From: VXRD01 sp965242535
GTDB lineage: Bacteria > Latescibacterota > UBA2968
Assembly: GCA_965242535.1 (NCBI GenBank)
Contig: OZ251458.1
Span: forward strand, 3,472,001-3,536,000
Length of the DNA stretch: 64,000 nucleotides
Direction of reading: 5' to 3'
Part shown: in pieces, positions 1-8,515 of the stretch
How the letters are laid out: each line of letters opens with the position of its first letter
Numbering within the stretch: the stretch's first letter is position 1
The notes under the pieces: model-generated
What the model was told of the DNA's origin: nothing
Database searches by the model: none
Seen by the model: the letters and a program-made list of their open reading frames with translations, nothing else
Position numbers and translations under genes: made by a program

Positions 1-1258
1 AAATATCGCGGTGCCATTGCAAAGCGTCTGCATGGCCGGGATCGTCCGCGAGATTGTTCACCTCGTCGGGATCGGCATCGCAATCGTAAAACTCTTCTGC
101 CGGGCGTTCCGTCGCCCAGAGAAACGCCTGCTCGGGCGCGAGTTCGCCGCGGGCGTACATTCCGCGCATCAGTTCCATGTAATCCGATCCATCGCGGTAT
201 TGCGCCTGCATCAAGGGCCTATCGGTCATGAAATTTCGCACGTAGCGATACCGCTGCGAGCGCACGGCGCGCATGCGATCTATGGTAAAATCGCAGCGAT
301 CCCTTGCCGCGATCACGTAGTCCCGCTCGACAAAATCCCCGCCGAACAAATTTTGTCCCTCCATGTAATCGGGGACATCGAGCCCGGCGAGCGCGAGCGA
401 CGTGGCGCCGATGTCGATGCCGCTGGCGAGATCTGACCGCACCGTGCCGGGCGGTACGACCCGGGCGTTGTCGGCCCAAGAAATCATCAGCGGGATTTTG
501 TGACCGCCTTCGTAGATGAATTGCTTGTGCCGAGGCAAGCGCATGCCGTGGTCGCTGAACAGGAAAACGATCGTATTGTCGCGCAAGCCATCTTCTTCCA
601 ACCGCGCCAAAATCCAGCCCACCTGCCGATCCGTGTGCGAGATGCAATCGTAGTGCAGGGCGATTTCCCCGCGGATGATCTCGTGGTCCGGATAGAACGC
701 GGGCACGGGCACGGCGGCGGGATCGGTTTCGCGGCCCTTGAGCAACCCGATGCTCTTGCCGCCCCGGAGTTGAATCTGTCCAAAAAACGGCTGACCGGGC
801 GCGCGTGCGGACCACTCGGTTCCTTTTTTCGCCCCTTTGAAATCATTGGCGCCGTTGTGATGGTCGAACAAAACATCCGACTCATAGACGAAATTGTAGT
901 GCGTTTTGCCCTCGTTAAATGTGTAATATCCCGCGTCTCGAAAATATTCGGGGATCGTCTTCATCCCCTCGGGCAAGTGGATGGCGTCGTACTCCTCGCC
1001 CATATCCAACCCGCGAAACCGGGGCTGTGAACTGAGGTGATTGTGCGCGCCAATGGTCGTTTGATACATCCCCGTAATGGTTGCTGACCGCGATGGCGAG
1101 CACACGCCCGACGTTTGATACGCCCGATCAAATCGCACGCCCGAGGCCGCGAGCGCGTCTATATTCGGCGTCTGCACGGTTTGGTCGCCGTAGCAACTCA
1201 TCCACGGATTCATGTCCTCGAGAAACAGCCAGAGGACGTTTGGGTGGGTATGTGACAT
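1..1258 (-). CDS. Sulfatase, C-terminus cut by window edge
   Basis: Type I (formylglycine) sulfatase that would hydrolyse sulfate esters or sulfamates of polysaccharides, most like the SGSH/heparan N-sulfatase branch. The reading frame opens at ATG 1258 and runs without a stop to base 1. About 419 residues are visible: an N-terminal NVLWLFLEDMNP metal-site strand, the modification motif CSPSR with the cysteine at about residue 53, and an SDHG metal motif near residue 235. The visible end, reading NNLADDPGHADAL, is typical of the C-terminal part, so only a short tail is missing. No signal peptide is evident at the chosen start. The cysteine-type motif implies maturation by a formylglycine-generating enzyme or anSME; the FGE-like protein at 13.3 kb lacks the needed cysteines. 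Family assignment is firm, substrate unknown. Confidence 0.92.
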   Translation of the reverse strand, partial: MSHTHPNVLWLFLEDMNPWMSCYGDQTVQTPNIDALAASGVRFDRAYQTSGVCSPSRSATITGMYQTTIGAHNHLSSQPRFRGLDMGEEYDAIHLPEGMKTIPEYFRDAGYYTFNEGKTHYNFVYESDVLFDHHNGANDFKGAKKGTEWSARAPGQPFFGQIQLRGGKSIGLLKGRETDPAAVPVPAFYPDHEIIRGEIALHYDCISHTDRQVGWILARLEEDGLRDNTIVFLFSDHGMRLPRHKQFIYEGGHKIPLMISWADNARVVPPGTVRSDLASGIDIGATSLALAGLDVPDYMEGQNLFGGDFVERDYVIAARDRCDFTIDRMRAVRSQRYRYVRNFMTDRPLMQAQYRDGSDYMELMRGMYARGELAPEQAFLWATERPAEEFYDCDADPDEVNNLADDPGHADALQWHRDI

Positions 1259-1310
1259 GTTTTCTCCTTTCAAAAGGGATGAGGCAGGGAAGACGGGAGA
1301 CGGGAGAGGG

Positions 1311-1733
1311 GAGAAGCAATCGCAATCGTAGGGACAGGCCCCTGTGCCTGTCTGAAGATACGAGATGGGGTTAGCCACAAAAGGCACAAAAGGCACAAAA
1401 GGCACAAAAACACAAAAAGGCGATGCTCCGTGCTCGGCCAAAGATACAAGACGGGAGAGGGAAGAAGCAATCGCAATCGTAGGGACAGGCCCCTGTGCCT
1501 GTCCGAAGATACGAGATGGGGTTAGCCACAAAAGGCACAAAAGGCACAAAAAGGCGATGCCCCGTGCTCGGTCAAAGATACAAGACGGGAGGGGAGAGGG
1601 AAGAAGCAATCGCAATCGTAGGGACAGGCCCCTGTGCCTGTCCGAAGATACGAGATGGGGTTAGCCACAAAAGGCATAAAAGGCACAAAAGGCACAAAAA
1701 GGCGATGCCCCGTGCTCGGCCAAAGATAACGGG
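1311..1733. repeat. Three tandem ~140-155 bp repeats
   Basis: Between the sulfatase start and the M48 stop there is no gene. Bases 1311-1733 hold three head-to-tail copies of a unit containing an AGCAATCGCAATCG segment, the palindrome GGGACAGGCCCCTGTGCCTG, a GATACGAGATGGGGTTAGCC segment, short AAAAGGCAC iterations that differ in number between copies, and a purine-rich tail. The units abut directly, so there are no spacers and this is not a CRISPR array. Bases 1738-1860 continue with two related palindromes, including AAGGGCGTAAAATTTTACGC near 1768-1790. Confidence 0.85.
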
Positions 1734-1861
1734 GGCATGTCCCTACGACGGATGGGGACAGGGGTTGGGTAAGGGCGTAAAATTTTACGCCCTTACAGGT
1801 CACGACGGGGACATGTCCCTACGGGTAGTAATGGACCGAGGGATTGATGGGACTGACCTGA

Positions 1862-2971
1862 TTACTGTCTCGAACATTTCCCCTCCCGAATCGCGCGTTC
1901 AAACCGCGCCCAGGTCGAATCGGGGACTATCGGCACGGGCGCGACGGATAGCGAGTCCGCGTAGGACGCGAGGGAACGGAGGCGGTCTTTTGTCAAGGGG
2001 TGGCTGGAAATATAGGCCATGCCATCTGGCAAATCGCCCGTGGCCGCGAGGATGATTTCAAAGACCTCGACCATGCCCACGGGATCGATCTTCGCATCCA
2101 AAATCATGTTCATCCCCTGAATATCCGCAGCGGATTCGTGCTGTCTCGAAAACCGCATGGAACCGACCATCGCGGCATTGTCGAGCACGTAGTCCAACCC
2201 GCCTGCCTCGCTCGAGACGGCCGCGACGAGGGCGCGTGTCGCGATTTCCCGGAAAACGGCTCGAGTGCCGTGTCGTTGGGCGACGTGCTGAATTTCGTGG
2301 GCGATGATGCCGGCGAGTTGTTCCGGGGATTTCATCTGCGCGAGGAATCGGGTCGTTATGGCGATATAACCGCCGGGTAGCGCGTACGCATTGAGGCGGT
2401 CGTCATCCACCACATAGACGCGAAAGGTGTAGGGCAGGTCCGCCTGCGCGGTTAGGCGGGCGACGATCTCATCCACCACCTCGGCATAGACCGCGTCGCC
2501 GCACCGATCCGCCTCGGGCGCGATGTACGCGACAAAAGATCGGCCGAGCGCGTTTTCCCAAGCGACGGGCGCGATGCGCGCGATGCCATCGACGAACATG
2601 GGCAACCCATACCCGTAAAGCAGATAGACAACGAGGACGATGCCCGCGATGCACAGCCCGACGAGTGGAGGGCGGTAGCGGCGAACCGCGGGATCGTGAA
2701 AGCCGGACGCGGGATAGCGGGCGCGAATCGCCGTTAAAATCGCCACATCTTCGATCGCGAGCGCCTGCCCCGAACCGTCGTCCTTTTCAAACCGCACCCA
2801 TTCGCCTGCGTAAAACCCCTCGGTCTGGCGAAAACGTCCATAAGCCCACCGTTCAGAGGGGCGGTCGGAAAATATCGCCTCGAGGCCATCGGCCCCAACC
2901 CGCACTTGCACGGGATAGCGTTGTGCGGTTTGACCATCGAAAAAGTGCGCGTGCCAAGTATCGCGTTCCAT
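1862..2971 (-). CDS. M48 family membrane-anchored metalloprotease
   Basis: Zinc metalloprotease of the M48 family (about 369 aa). It has an N-terminal soluble part, one membrane segment near residues 101-124 (reading VGLCIAGIVLVVYLLYGYG), then the peptidase domain with the HEIQH zinc motif near residue 225 in GIIAHEIQHVAQRHG and the third ligand in ESAADIQGM. ATG 2971 lies one base after the stop of the upstream gene, so the two are probably translationally coupled; a longer reading would need a TTG start at 2989. DUF898 proteins are commonly encoded beside M48 proteases, and here the preceding gene ends in DUF898, which supports a joint envelope role, perhaps processing of a membrane partner. 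Substrate unknown. A ~60 bp fragment of this gene is duplicated near 6.66 kb. Confidence 0.9.
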   Translation of the reverse strand: MERDTWHAHFFDGQTAQRYPVQVRVGADGLEAIFSDRPSERWAYGRFRQTEGFYAGEWVRFEKDDGSGQALAIEDVAILTAIRARYPASGFHDPAVRRYRPPLVGLCIAGIVLVVYLLYGYGLPMFVDGIARIAPVAWENALGRSFVAYIAPEADRCGDAVYAEVVDEIVARLTAQADLPYTFRVYVVDDDRLNAYALPGGYIAITTRFLAQMKSPEQLAGIIAHEIQHVAQRHGTRAVFREIATRALVAAVSSEAGGLDYVLDNAAMVGSMRFSRQHESAADIQGMNMILDAKIDPVGMVEVFEIILAATGDLPDGMAYISSHPLTKDRLRSLASYADSLSVAPVPIVPDSTWARFERAIREGKCSRQ

Positions 2972-2972
2972 T

Positions 2973-5567
2973 CTAAAACTCAAATTCAAAATCGAGATAA
3001 TCGCTCATGCCCTCGCCCGTCGTACCCGCGTCTGAAAAATCCTGCGCCACTCGGGAAAAATCCGGTTGCCCGGCCAACGCGAGATGGGCGCACCAAAACC
3101 GGCTGTTGCGAACCGCGACCCAGGGCCATGCCAACCCCAAGGAAAAGACGAGCAAAATGAAATTGCCCACCTTCAAAGACAGGAGGCGGCTGCCGCTGAC
3201 GGTCGAGAGAAACGGGACGCCTTCCAATGTGGTGTGCGACCAGTAGTAGCGCGTCTTTCGCGCCGCGTACCACGCCCAGCACAAAAACAGGGTAAAGGGC
3301 GAGAGCAACACACACATCGCGAACGGCGCGAACAGATCGCGCCCACGCCCGGAAAAATCGAACCGCCCGGTGCCAAAGCGCGCGTCTCGGGTCATGAATC
3401 GGCGCATTTTCGTTTCGAAATAGGGATAGTAAAACCCCAGGGTGAACAGGGTTTTCAACACCCCGACATAGTAGAGTTTGAAAAATGTTTTCGCGCTGCC
3501 CCGAAAGGACAACCGAATGCCCCGCCAAGATGTGCGGCTGAGCCGAAAACGCCATGAACCCACTATCGCCATGGGCAAAAACAGAAAAATGAAAAGCCCG
3601 TAAAACGCGATCGCGGTGATCCACTCGTGCGTCATGTTTTCCCAGAAAAACGAGGGCACTTCGGTGAGCACGGTGATGGTGACGATCAACAAAACGGCTT
3701 TTACCCAACCCACGCAGAGTTCGCCGCCTTTGGTGGTGTTTGAAAACCGGCTGTCGTGCAATGCGGTTTGCCCGTGCATGTAACGCCGAATTTTCGCCCT
3801 GCCCCAAAAGTAATACACCCCGAGCGTGAGGAGCGTGAGCAGGGTATTGACCACAAAAATCCCGAATAAACTGTGGCCCTTTCCGTGAAAGCGCAGGCGC
3901 ACGGCGTCGGCATAGTCCCCCTGCGCGAGGTTGGGCGATAGCGACCTTGAGAATTGTCGGGACCAATGTTTTCCATCGGCATAGCCCCCTTGCGCGAGTG
4001 GGTTGGGCGATAGCGAAGCCACCGCGAGAATGATGAGATAGAATATGCCGACGTACATCGCGAATTTAAGAAAGACATTGATCAGTGCAAAAATGAATTT
4101 TTGCGCCGCCGAATCGACAAACCACATGGGGCGAATATCCACGCCATTGACGACCTCGCCTGGCCTTGCGATGACGTCGCGCGCGCCGCCCCAGGCATCG
4201 GGCAGGCGAACCTCGTATTCGCCGGGCAAGACGCGCATCTCGTAATAACCCGACGCGTCGGTCGCGGTACTCGCCTTGACATGTCCATCGGGGGTGGTCG
4301 CAAATACGGCGATGGACGAGATGGCGCGCTGATTTTCGACATGCCCCGAAATCCGCGCCCAGTGCGTCGTATCGGGTTCAAACACCGTCAGAGCGCGATC
4401 GGGGATCTGCAACAACAGCTTTTTGTCGGGCCGTTCGGCGATTCTCCAAACGCGATTGCCGGGCAAGCCATCGCTTTTCGTCAGCACGAGCCAGGATTGC
4501 CCGTCAAAGCGAATCAGCCCGCTTTGGTCGGGATCGGCGATATCGCGGTGGTGCGTGCCAAACCAAAACGCGCCATCGCGCGCTCCAAACGCGGCCCGCA
4601 CTTCGCCGATGGGCATGCCCGCCCGTTGGTCGATCACGCGCCATTTGCCACCGTCAAAAACGGAAATATCATCGCGATTGCCGTGCGTACACCACACATC
4701 GCCATTTTTGCCCACGGCGATTCGATACACCTTTTCATCGCTCAATCCGTCTGTGCGGTCGTAATTGTGCCATTGATTGCCGCGATACTGGCTCGCACTT
4801 TTGAGGGTCGCGGCCCAGACATGGCCTTCGCGGTCGACGGCCAAATCGTAAATCCTATCGTGCATAAGCCCGGCTTTGGTCGTGTGGTGAACCCAGCGTC
4901 CCTCGGCATACTCAAAGATGCCGTATCCCGAATAACGGCTGCGTTGAAAGAGCGGTTCGGCGCGCATCCAAAATCGCCCGTTGCCATCGACGACCCCAGG
5001 CGGACGCGCGATCAAATCCCATTTCAATTTGGTCTTGGTGGTCGCCCATGTTGCGCCGTCGTAGCGCGATGCGATGAGCGAATCCCGGGCGTGTCCAAAA
5101 AACCACATCGCCCCCGCCGCATCTTGCAAAATCACCCGCGCCTGAAAGTCGAGGGTCATCTGCGAGATGCGATCCCCTTTCAGCACAAAGACCTCTCGTT
5201 GCCGCGCCCACCACAAGTTGCCCTCGTGGTCGATGTAGGGCCACTCGCCATCATCCAAAAACGACGTACCCGCAATCGCGCTCCAGCGACCGGCAGGGGT
5301 CTCATCCACGGGTACGAGCTCAAAGGACTCGCCCGCGATTGGATTCCAGCCAGTCGCAGCCGTCGTATCCCGAACCTGCACGAGTGCTTCCTCGCGGCCC
5401 TTCCGCAAATGCCAGTGAGTCGTATCCAGACCAGACAGGGTGGCCTTTATCTCCTCGCGGAAATTTTTAGCGTGACCGCTACTGGTCGTATCCGCGAGCT
5501 CAATTTCTCGCGCGAGGCAAGGGGAGGTGACGGTCAATAGAACAAAAAAGTAAAATCGGTATCGCAT
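2973..5567 (-). CDS. Secreted propeller protein fused to DUF898 (YjgN-like) membrane domain
   Basis: 864-aa protein with four parts. Residues 1-19 are a signal peptide ending in CLARE. About 130-400 are two-component-regulator-propeller-type repeats (DREGHVWAAT, GKNGDVWCTH, ARDGAFWFGT), a fold normally found in sensor ectodomains. About 405-475 form a carboxypeptidase-regulatory-like beta domain (SGHVENQRAISSIAVF, ending EVRLPDAW). The C-terminal ~370 residues match DUF898/YjgN, a multi-pass domain with repeated FWGRAKIRRYM / YYPYFETKMRRFM / RKTRYYW motifs after each hydrophobic segment. It ends one base before the M48 protease start, so it is an operon partner. The fusion of a periplasmic propeller to DUF898 is unusual. 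Function is inferred only as an envelope sensor or scaffold. A 69-bp copy of its 5' end lies at 9.89 kb. Confidence 0.85.
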   Translation of the reverse strand: MRYRFYFFVLLTVTSPCLAREIELADTTSSGHAKNFREEIKATLSGLDTTHWHLRKGREEALVQVRDTTAATGWNPIAGESFELVPVDETPAGRWSAIAGTSFLDDGEWPYIDHEGNLWWARQREVFVLKGDRISQMTLDFQARVILQDAAGAMWFFGHARDSLIASRYDGATWATTKTKLKWDLIARPPGVVDGNGRFWMRAEPLFQRSRYSGYGIFEYAEGRWVHHTTKAGLMHDRIYDLAVDREGHVWAATLKSASQYRGNQWHNYDRTDGLSDEKVYRIAVGKNGDVWCTHGNRDDISVFDGGKWRVIDQRAGMPIGEVRAAFGARDGAFWFGTHHRDIADPDQSGLIRFDGQSWLVLTKSDGLPGNRVWRIAERPDKKLLLQIPDRALTVFEPDTTHWARISGHVENQRAISSIAVFATTPDGHVKASTATDASGYYEMRVLPGEYEVRLPDAWGGARDVIARPGEVVNGVDIRPMWFVDSAAQKFIFALINVFLKFAMYVGIFYLIILAVASLSPNPLAQGGYADGKHWSRQFSRSLSPNLAQGDYADAVRLRFHGKGHSLFGIFVVNTLLTLLTLGVYYFWGRAKIRRYMHGQTALHDSRFSNTTKGGELCVGWVKAVLLIVTITVLTEVPSFFWENMTHEWITAIAFYGLFIFLFLPMAIVGSWRFRLSRTSWRGIRLSFRGSAKTFFKLYYVGVLKTLFTLGFYYPYFETKMRRFMTRDARFGTGRFDFSGRGRDLFAPFAMCVLLSPFTLFLCWAWYAARKTRYYWSHTTLEGVPFLSTVSGSRLLSLKVGNFILLVFSLGLAWPWVAVRNSRFWCAHLALAGQPDFSRVAQDFSDAGTTGEGMSDYLDFEFEF

Positions 5568-5611
5568 GGATCTGATGTTTTGGCTATCGGCGATTGGCTA
5601 TCGGCTATCGC

Positions 5612-5978
5612 GAGAGGACAGCACGGGGGCCTATCCCTACGGGTAATGGGCAAGAGGGGGTGATGGGATTGATCGCTGAACGCTATCGCTAGAGGACAGG
5701 CACGGGGGCCTGTCCCTACGACGGATGGGGACAGGGGTTGGGTAAGGGCGTAAAATTTTACGCCCTTACAGGTCACGACGGGGGCCTGTCCCTAAGGGTA
5801 ATGGGCAAGAGGGGGTGATGGGACTGATCACTGAACACTATCGCGAGAGGACAGGCACGGGGGCCTGTCCCTACGACGGATGGGGACAGGGGTTTGGGGG
5901 TAAGGGCGTAAAATTTTACGCCCCGACAGGTCACGACGGGGGCCATCTGTACCAACTAATTCATCATCGGGATCGCTT
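5612..5978. repeat. Intergenic palindromic repeat cluster
   Basis: No gene is seen here. The stretch carries two copies of a ~130 bp unit made of the palindrome family GGGGGCCTGTCCCTAC and the inverted repeat GGGCGTAAAATTTTACGCCC (about 5743-5768 and 5903-5926). The same elements recur at 1.3-1.8, 6.5-6.6, 12.4, 13.2, 14.2, 19.7, 20.9-21.2, 46.3, 55.4 and 57.96 kb, always between genes. Confidence 0.8.
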
Positions 5979-6525
5979 TGCTGTCCCACCGTCCTTCAGA
6001 GAAGCTATCGCCAACCGTGCCATCCCCAAAGTTCATCAACGAAAGCCATCAAGCACAGCGCGCAAGTCCGTCTCGCAACGCACTTTTGTTTTGCAACCCA
6101 CTTTGCAGGCCAACGCATGTCGTTCTATTACAAAAGCGATTTGCGCTGTGCTAGCCCCTCGGCGCATGAGAGCGGCATTTTTGAACTGCTCGGGCAGTTG
6201 TACCCCGCTCGCCTACTTTTTTTTGCTGTTGAAAAAAAGTAGGTCGCCGAAGGCATCAAAAGCAACAAACAATGCTTTAGAAGCCATCTAAAAACTCGGA
6301 CCGCCATTGAGATCGTCGCAAAAGCATTCGCTTTTCGCAGGTCAAAACCATACATAGCGCGAAAATAGGACGCCTTGATTCCCCCCTTCCTCGCAGGAAG
6401 GGGGGCCAGGGGGGTAGGTCCCAATAATTTTTAGATGGCTTCTTAGGACCAAAGTTGTTAGAAAAGCGAGCAATGTCGGTGCGGGGTGGTGCATATCAAA
6501 ATTTGGTATCATTTAATTTACAGAG
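5979..6525 (+). repeat. Composite repeat R1 (interrupted by MITE A)
   Basis: First of four long copies of a composite repeat (R1; R2 at 19.7 kb, R3 at 33.0 kb, R4 at 44.6 kb; R2 and R4 inverted). Shared landmarks in order are CATCGCCAACCGTGCCATC, a GCACAGCGCGCAAGTCCG segment, the hairpin AACTGCTCGGGCAGTT, an A/T-stem hairpin CTACTTTTTTTT...AAAAAAAGTAGG, a GGACCAAA block, GAAAAGCGAGC, and the outer end AAAATTTGGTATCATTTAAT. MITE A (6280-6442) is inserted inside. No credible protein is encoded. Confidence 0.8.
6280..6442 (+). mobile_element. MITE copy A, 163 bp
   Basis: Non-coding element with terminal inverted repeats GAAGCCATCTAAAAA / TTTTTAGATGGCTTC, flanked by the 3-bp direct repeat TTA (6277-6279 and 6443-6445). 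The interior has a strong GC hairpin around CTTCCTCGCAGGAAG. It sits in composite repeat R1 at the same TTA used by copy C in R2. The 3-bp T-A duplication is typical of some IS5-family groups; no transposase is in the window. Confidence 0.85.
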
Positions 6526-6662
6526 TAATTCGTTAGTACAGATGGTACGGGGGCCTGTCCCTACGGGTTGGGGGGGTTGGGTAAGGGCGTAAAATTTTAC
6601 GCCCCGACAGGTCACGACGGGGGCCTGTCCCTACGGGTAATGGGCAAGAGGGCCTGATGGGA

Positions 6663-6722
6663 TTGACCATCGCGGCATTGTCGAGCGCGTAGTCCAACCC
6701 GCAGGCCCCGCTCGAGATGGCG
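6663..6722 (-). pseudogene. Fragment of the M48 protease gene
   Basis: About 58 bases closely match bases 2166-2224 inside the M48 gene, with only a handful of substitutions. On the reverse strand they encode GLDYALDNAAMV against GLDYVLDNAAMV in the intact gene. The fragment is embedded in palindromic intergenic repeats beside the deacetylase stop and has no start or downstream domain. It looks like a gene scrap copied together with flanking repeats. Confidence 0.6.
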
Positions 6723-6738
6723 CGTTTTGGGCAAAGCC

Positions 6739-7737
6739 TCACTGCGAAGGCCCGAAGATCAGTTCCATGCCGTCGGTGGCATCGATTGTGATTTGCAATT
6801 TTCGAGGTTTTGCGAGGAGCGCGGGATGGGCTCGTCCGTCGATCCACACTTTGGGCGAGCGACACCACGCGGCGGGCACATCGGCGTGCAGGGTCAGGGT
6901 GCGGCAGGTGACGCGGTCGCTCAGGCCGTTGAGGTGGAGGCGGTAGTGCTTTTGAGCCTCCGTGTCGGCGAGGGTTTCGATTTGCGCGTGGTGTCGGGTC
7001 AGGTGATAGAAAATCACTTCTTCGGGCACGGCGCACCAAACTGCGTCTCCGCTTTCTGCGCGTACGGTTTCAAATCTCTTTCGCAGTTGCTCGTGCGAGC
7101 AGTCTTTGTTGGGATGGATGGGCGTTTCCAACGGGCAGTGGCAGTAGTCGATGATCCAGCCCCGTTCCGCTCGCGCGTGGCGGATGTTGCGAAACGGGTC
7201 GTATTCGCTGAAAAAGGGCGCGTAATACCGCTCGTGCAGGGCCGTGCGGTTGAGCCAAAAGAGCGGTTCATCCGGGCGGTTGAGGGCATCGGTGAGGCTC
7301 ATCGCGCCGAGGTAGCCGTATTTGCGACACGCTTCGAGGACGTGGTCCGACATGTTGGCGTTGTCGCCGGGCGCGCAGTAGAGATCGACAGGCGCGTCAA
7401 TGGCGGCTTCGAGCGCGTCTTTTGCCATGCCGAGTTCTCGATGCACCCCATCGGGCCGAATGAGTTGGTGGCTCCACGAGTGGTTGCCAATGCCCCACCC
7501 CCGGGCGAGCAGGTCTTTGAGTTCGCCGGCATTCATGTGCCGATAGCCGTTGTAGCTCGAATGGCCAATGTCGCGCACCTCGCCCAACTGCCCGACCACC
7601 ACCTCGACATGGCCCGGAATGCCATATTGCTCATGGATGGGAATGGCAAAGCGGTGCAAGTCGGCGAGGGCTTCGTCGTAGGTGATGGAATAGACCCAGG
7701 TCTTGTCGTATTTCCACGGGCAGATCGCGAGGGCCAT
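6739..7737 (-). CDS. Polysaccharide deacetylase (NodB-fold) family protein
   Basis: 332-aa NodB-type (CE4-like) deacetylase. The first motif is TYDE at residues 19-22 (usual TFDD) and the second is NHSWSH at 85-90, giving the H-x3-H zinc pair. Further conserved points are YLGAMS near 140 and a His/Cys-rich loop YCHCPLETP near 200. The C-terminal ~80 residues form a beta-rich extension with no obvious catalytic motif. No signal peptide is seen, so a cytoplasmic role is possible. It is the last gene of a three-gene operon after a DegT aminotransferase and an isochorismatase-like protein. That context suggests sugar or amino-sugar derivative metabolism rather than cell-wall work. ATG 7737 is preceded by AAGGAGAACG. 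Confidence 0.82.
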   Translation of the reverse strand: MALAICPWKYDKTWVYSITYDEALADLHRFAIPIHEQYGIPGHVEVVVGQLGEVRDIGHSSYNGYRHMNAGELKDLLARGWGIGNHSWSHQLIRPDGVHRELGMAKDALEAAIDAPVDLYCAPGDNANMSDHVLEACRKYGYLGAMSLTDALNRPDEPLFWLNRTALHERYYAPFFSEYDPFRNIRHARAERGWIIDYCHCPLETPIHPNKDCSHEQLRKRFETVRAESGDAVWCAVPEEVIFYHLTRHHAQIETLADTEAQKHYRLHLNGLSDRVTCRTLTLHADVPAAWCRSPKVWIDGRAHPALLAKPRKLQITIDATDGMELIFGPSQ

Positions 7738-7752
7738 GTCGTTCTCCTTTGT

Positions 7753-8511
7753 TCAAGCGATATCGGAAATCGCGTGGATGAAATCCCGGAACGCGGTGCT
7801 ATACCCGATTTGCCATTCGAAGATGTGCGCGCCGTACCGAGTCGCCAATTTTTCGGGGAAGGATTCGGGGGTTTCCACGCCGATCGTCGCATCGCGCATG
7901 AGGACGCATCGATACCCGCACGCGAGCATGGCCCTCGCCCCGCCTTCGGCATTGAGGATGCACATGTCGGTCGCAAATCCCGTGTAGATGAGGGTGGTAA
8001 TGCCGCGGGATTTGAGATGGGCGTCCAAGGCATCGGTGTAAAAAACCAGGGGTTCGTCCCGAATGGGCGAAACGATTTCCGCCCGTTTCATGCGCGCGAG
8101 GGGCGACTTTGCGAGGTAGTTCGGGCCATGGGCGCGGTCTTGCATGGCCTGTGCGCGGTCTGCGCGTTTGACCGCTGTCTGGCGGCGGGCCGGGATCTGG
8201 GGGTACTGACGCGCCATCCAATCGGATTCGACGTGGCAGACGGGCATCCCGATTTTGCGCGCCGCGTCCATCGCCGGGCGGATGACCTCGGCCATGATGC
8301 GCGCCGCCTCGGCGGTGGCCTGGGGCCAACCCATGCCCACGCAGTAATTGACGTCGATCGCCGGCCCGTCTGGGCAACCGATGTTCCAGCAGTGCATGCC
8401 GATCAGGGCGGTGCGTTCAACGGACGCGGCGAGGCGCACGGACTCGTACTTTGGCGCGTCAATGGGCAAGGCGCGATAGTACCGGGCATGTAAGGAGTAT
8501 GGCGTTGGCAT
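7753..8511 (-). CDS. Isochorismatase-like cysteine hydrolase
   Basis: About 252 aa from ATG 8511, which lies 4 bases after the stop of the upstream aminotransferase; a longer upstream reading overlaps that gene and is unlikely. The isochorismatase-fold landmarks are a first strand TALIGMHCWN and the nucleophile region TGFATDMCIL with its cysteine near residue 169. In most members the first strand ends in the catalytic Asp of a D-K-C triad; here the aligned residue is His (GMHCW), and the Lys position is not obvious. Either the alignment shifts or the activity is altered. The family includes amidohydrolases such as nicotinamidase and N-carbamoylsarcosine amidase. Substrate unknown. Confidence 0.8.
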   Translation of the reverse strand: MPTPYSLHARYYRALPIDAPKYESVRLAASVERTALIGMHCWNIGCPDGPAIDVNYCVGMGWPQATAEAARIMAEVIRPAMDAARKIGMPVCHVESDWMARQYPQIPARRQTAVKRADRAQAMQDRAHGPNYLAKSPLARMKRAEIVSPIRDEPLVFYTDALDAHLKSRGITTLIYTGFATDMCILNAEGGARAMLACGYRCVLMRDATIGVETPESFPEKLATRYGAHIFEWQIGYSTAFRDFIHAISDIA

Positions 8512-8515
8512 GGTG

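Noticed and set aside
1311..1733. Possible CRISPR-like array
   Set aside because: Units of ~140-155 bp abut without unique spacers and consist of dispersed intergenic repeats; no cas genes are present.
5979..6279. Small protein gene inside composite repeat R1
   Set aside because: Frames are not preserved among R1-R4 and the sequence is dominated by hairpins.
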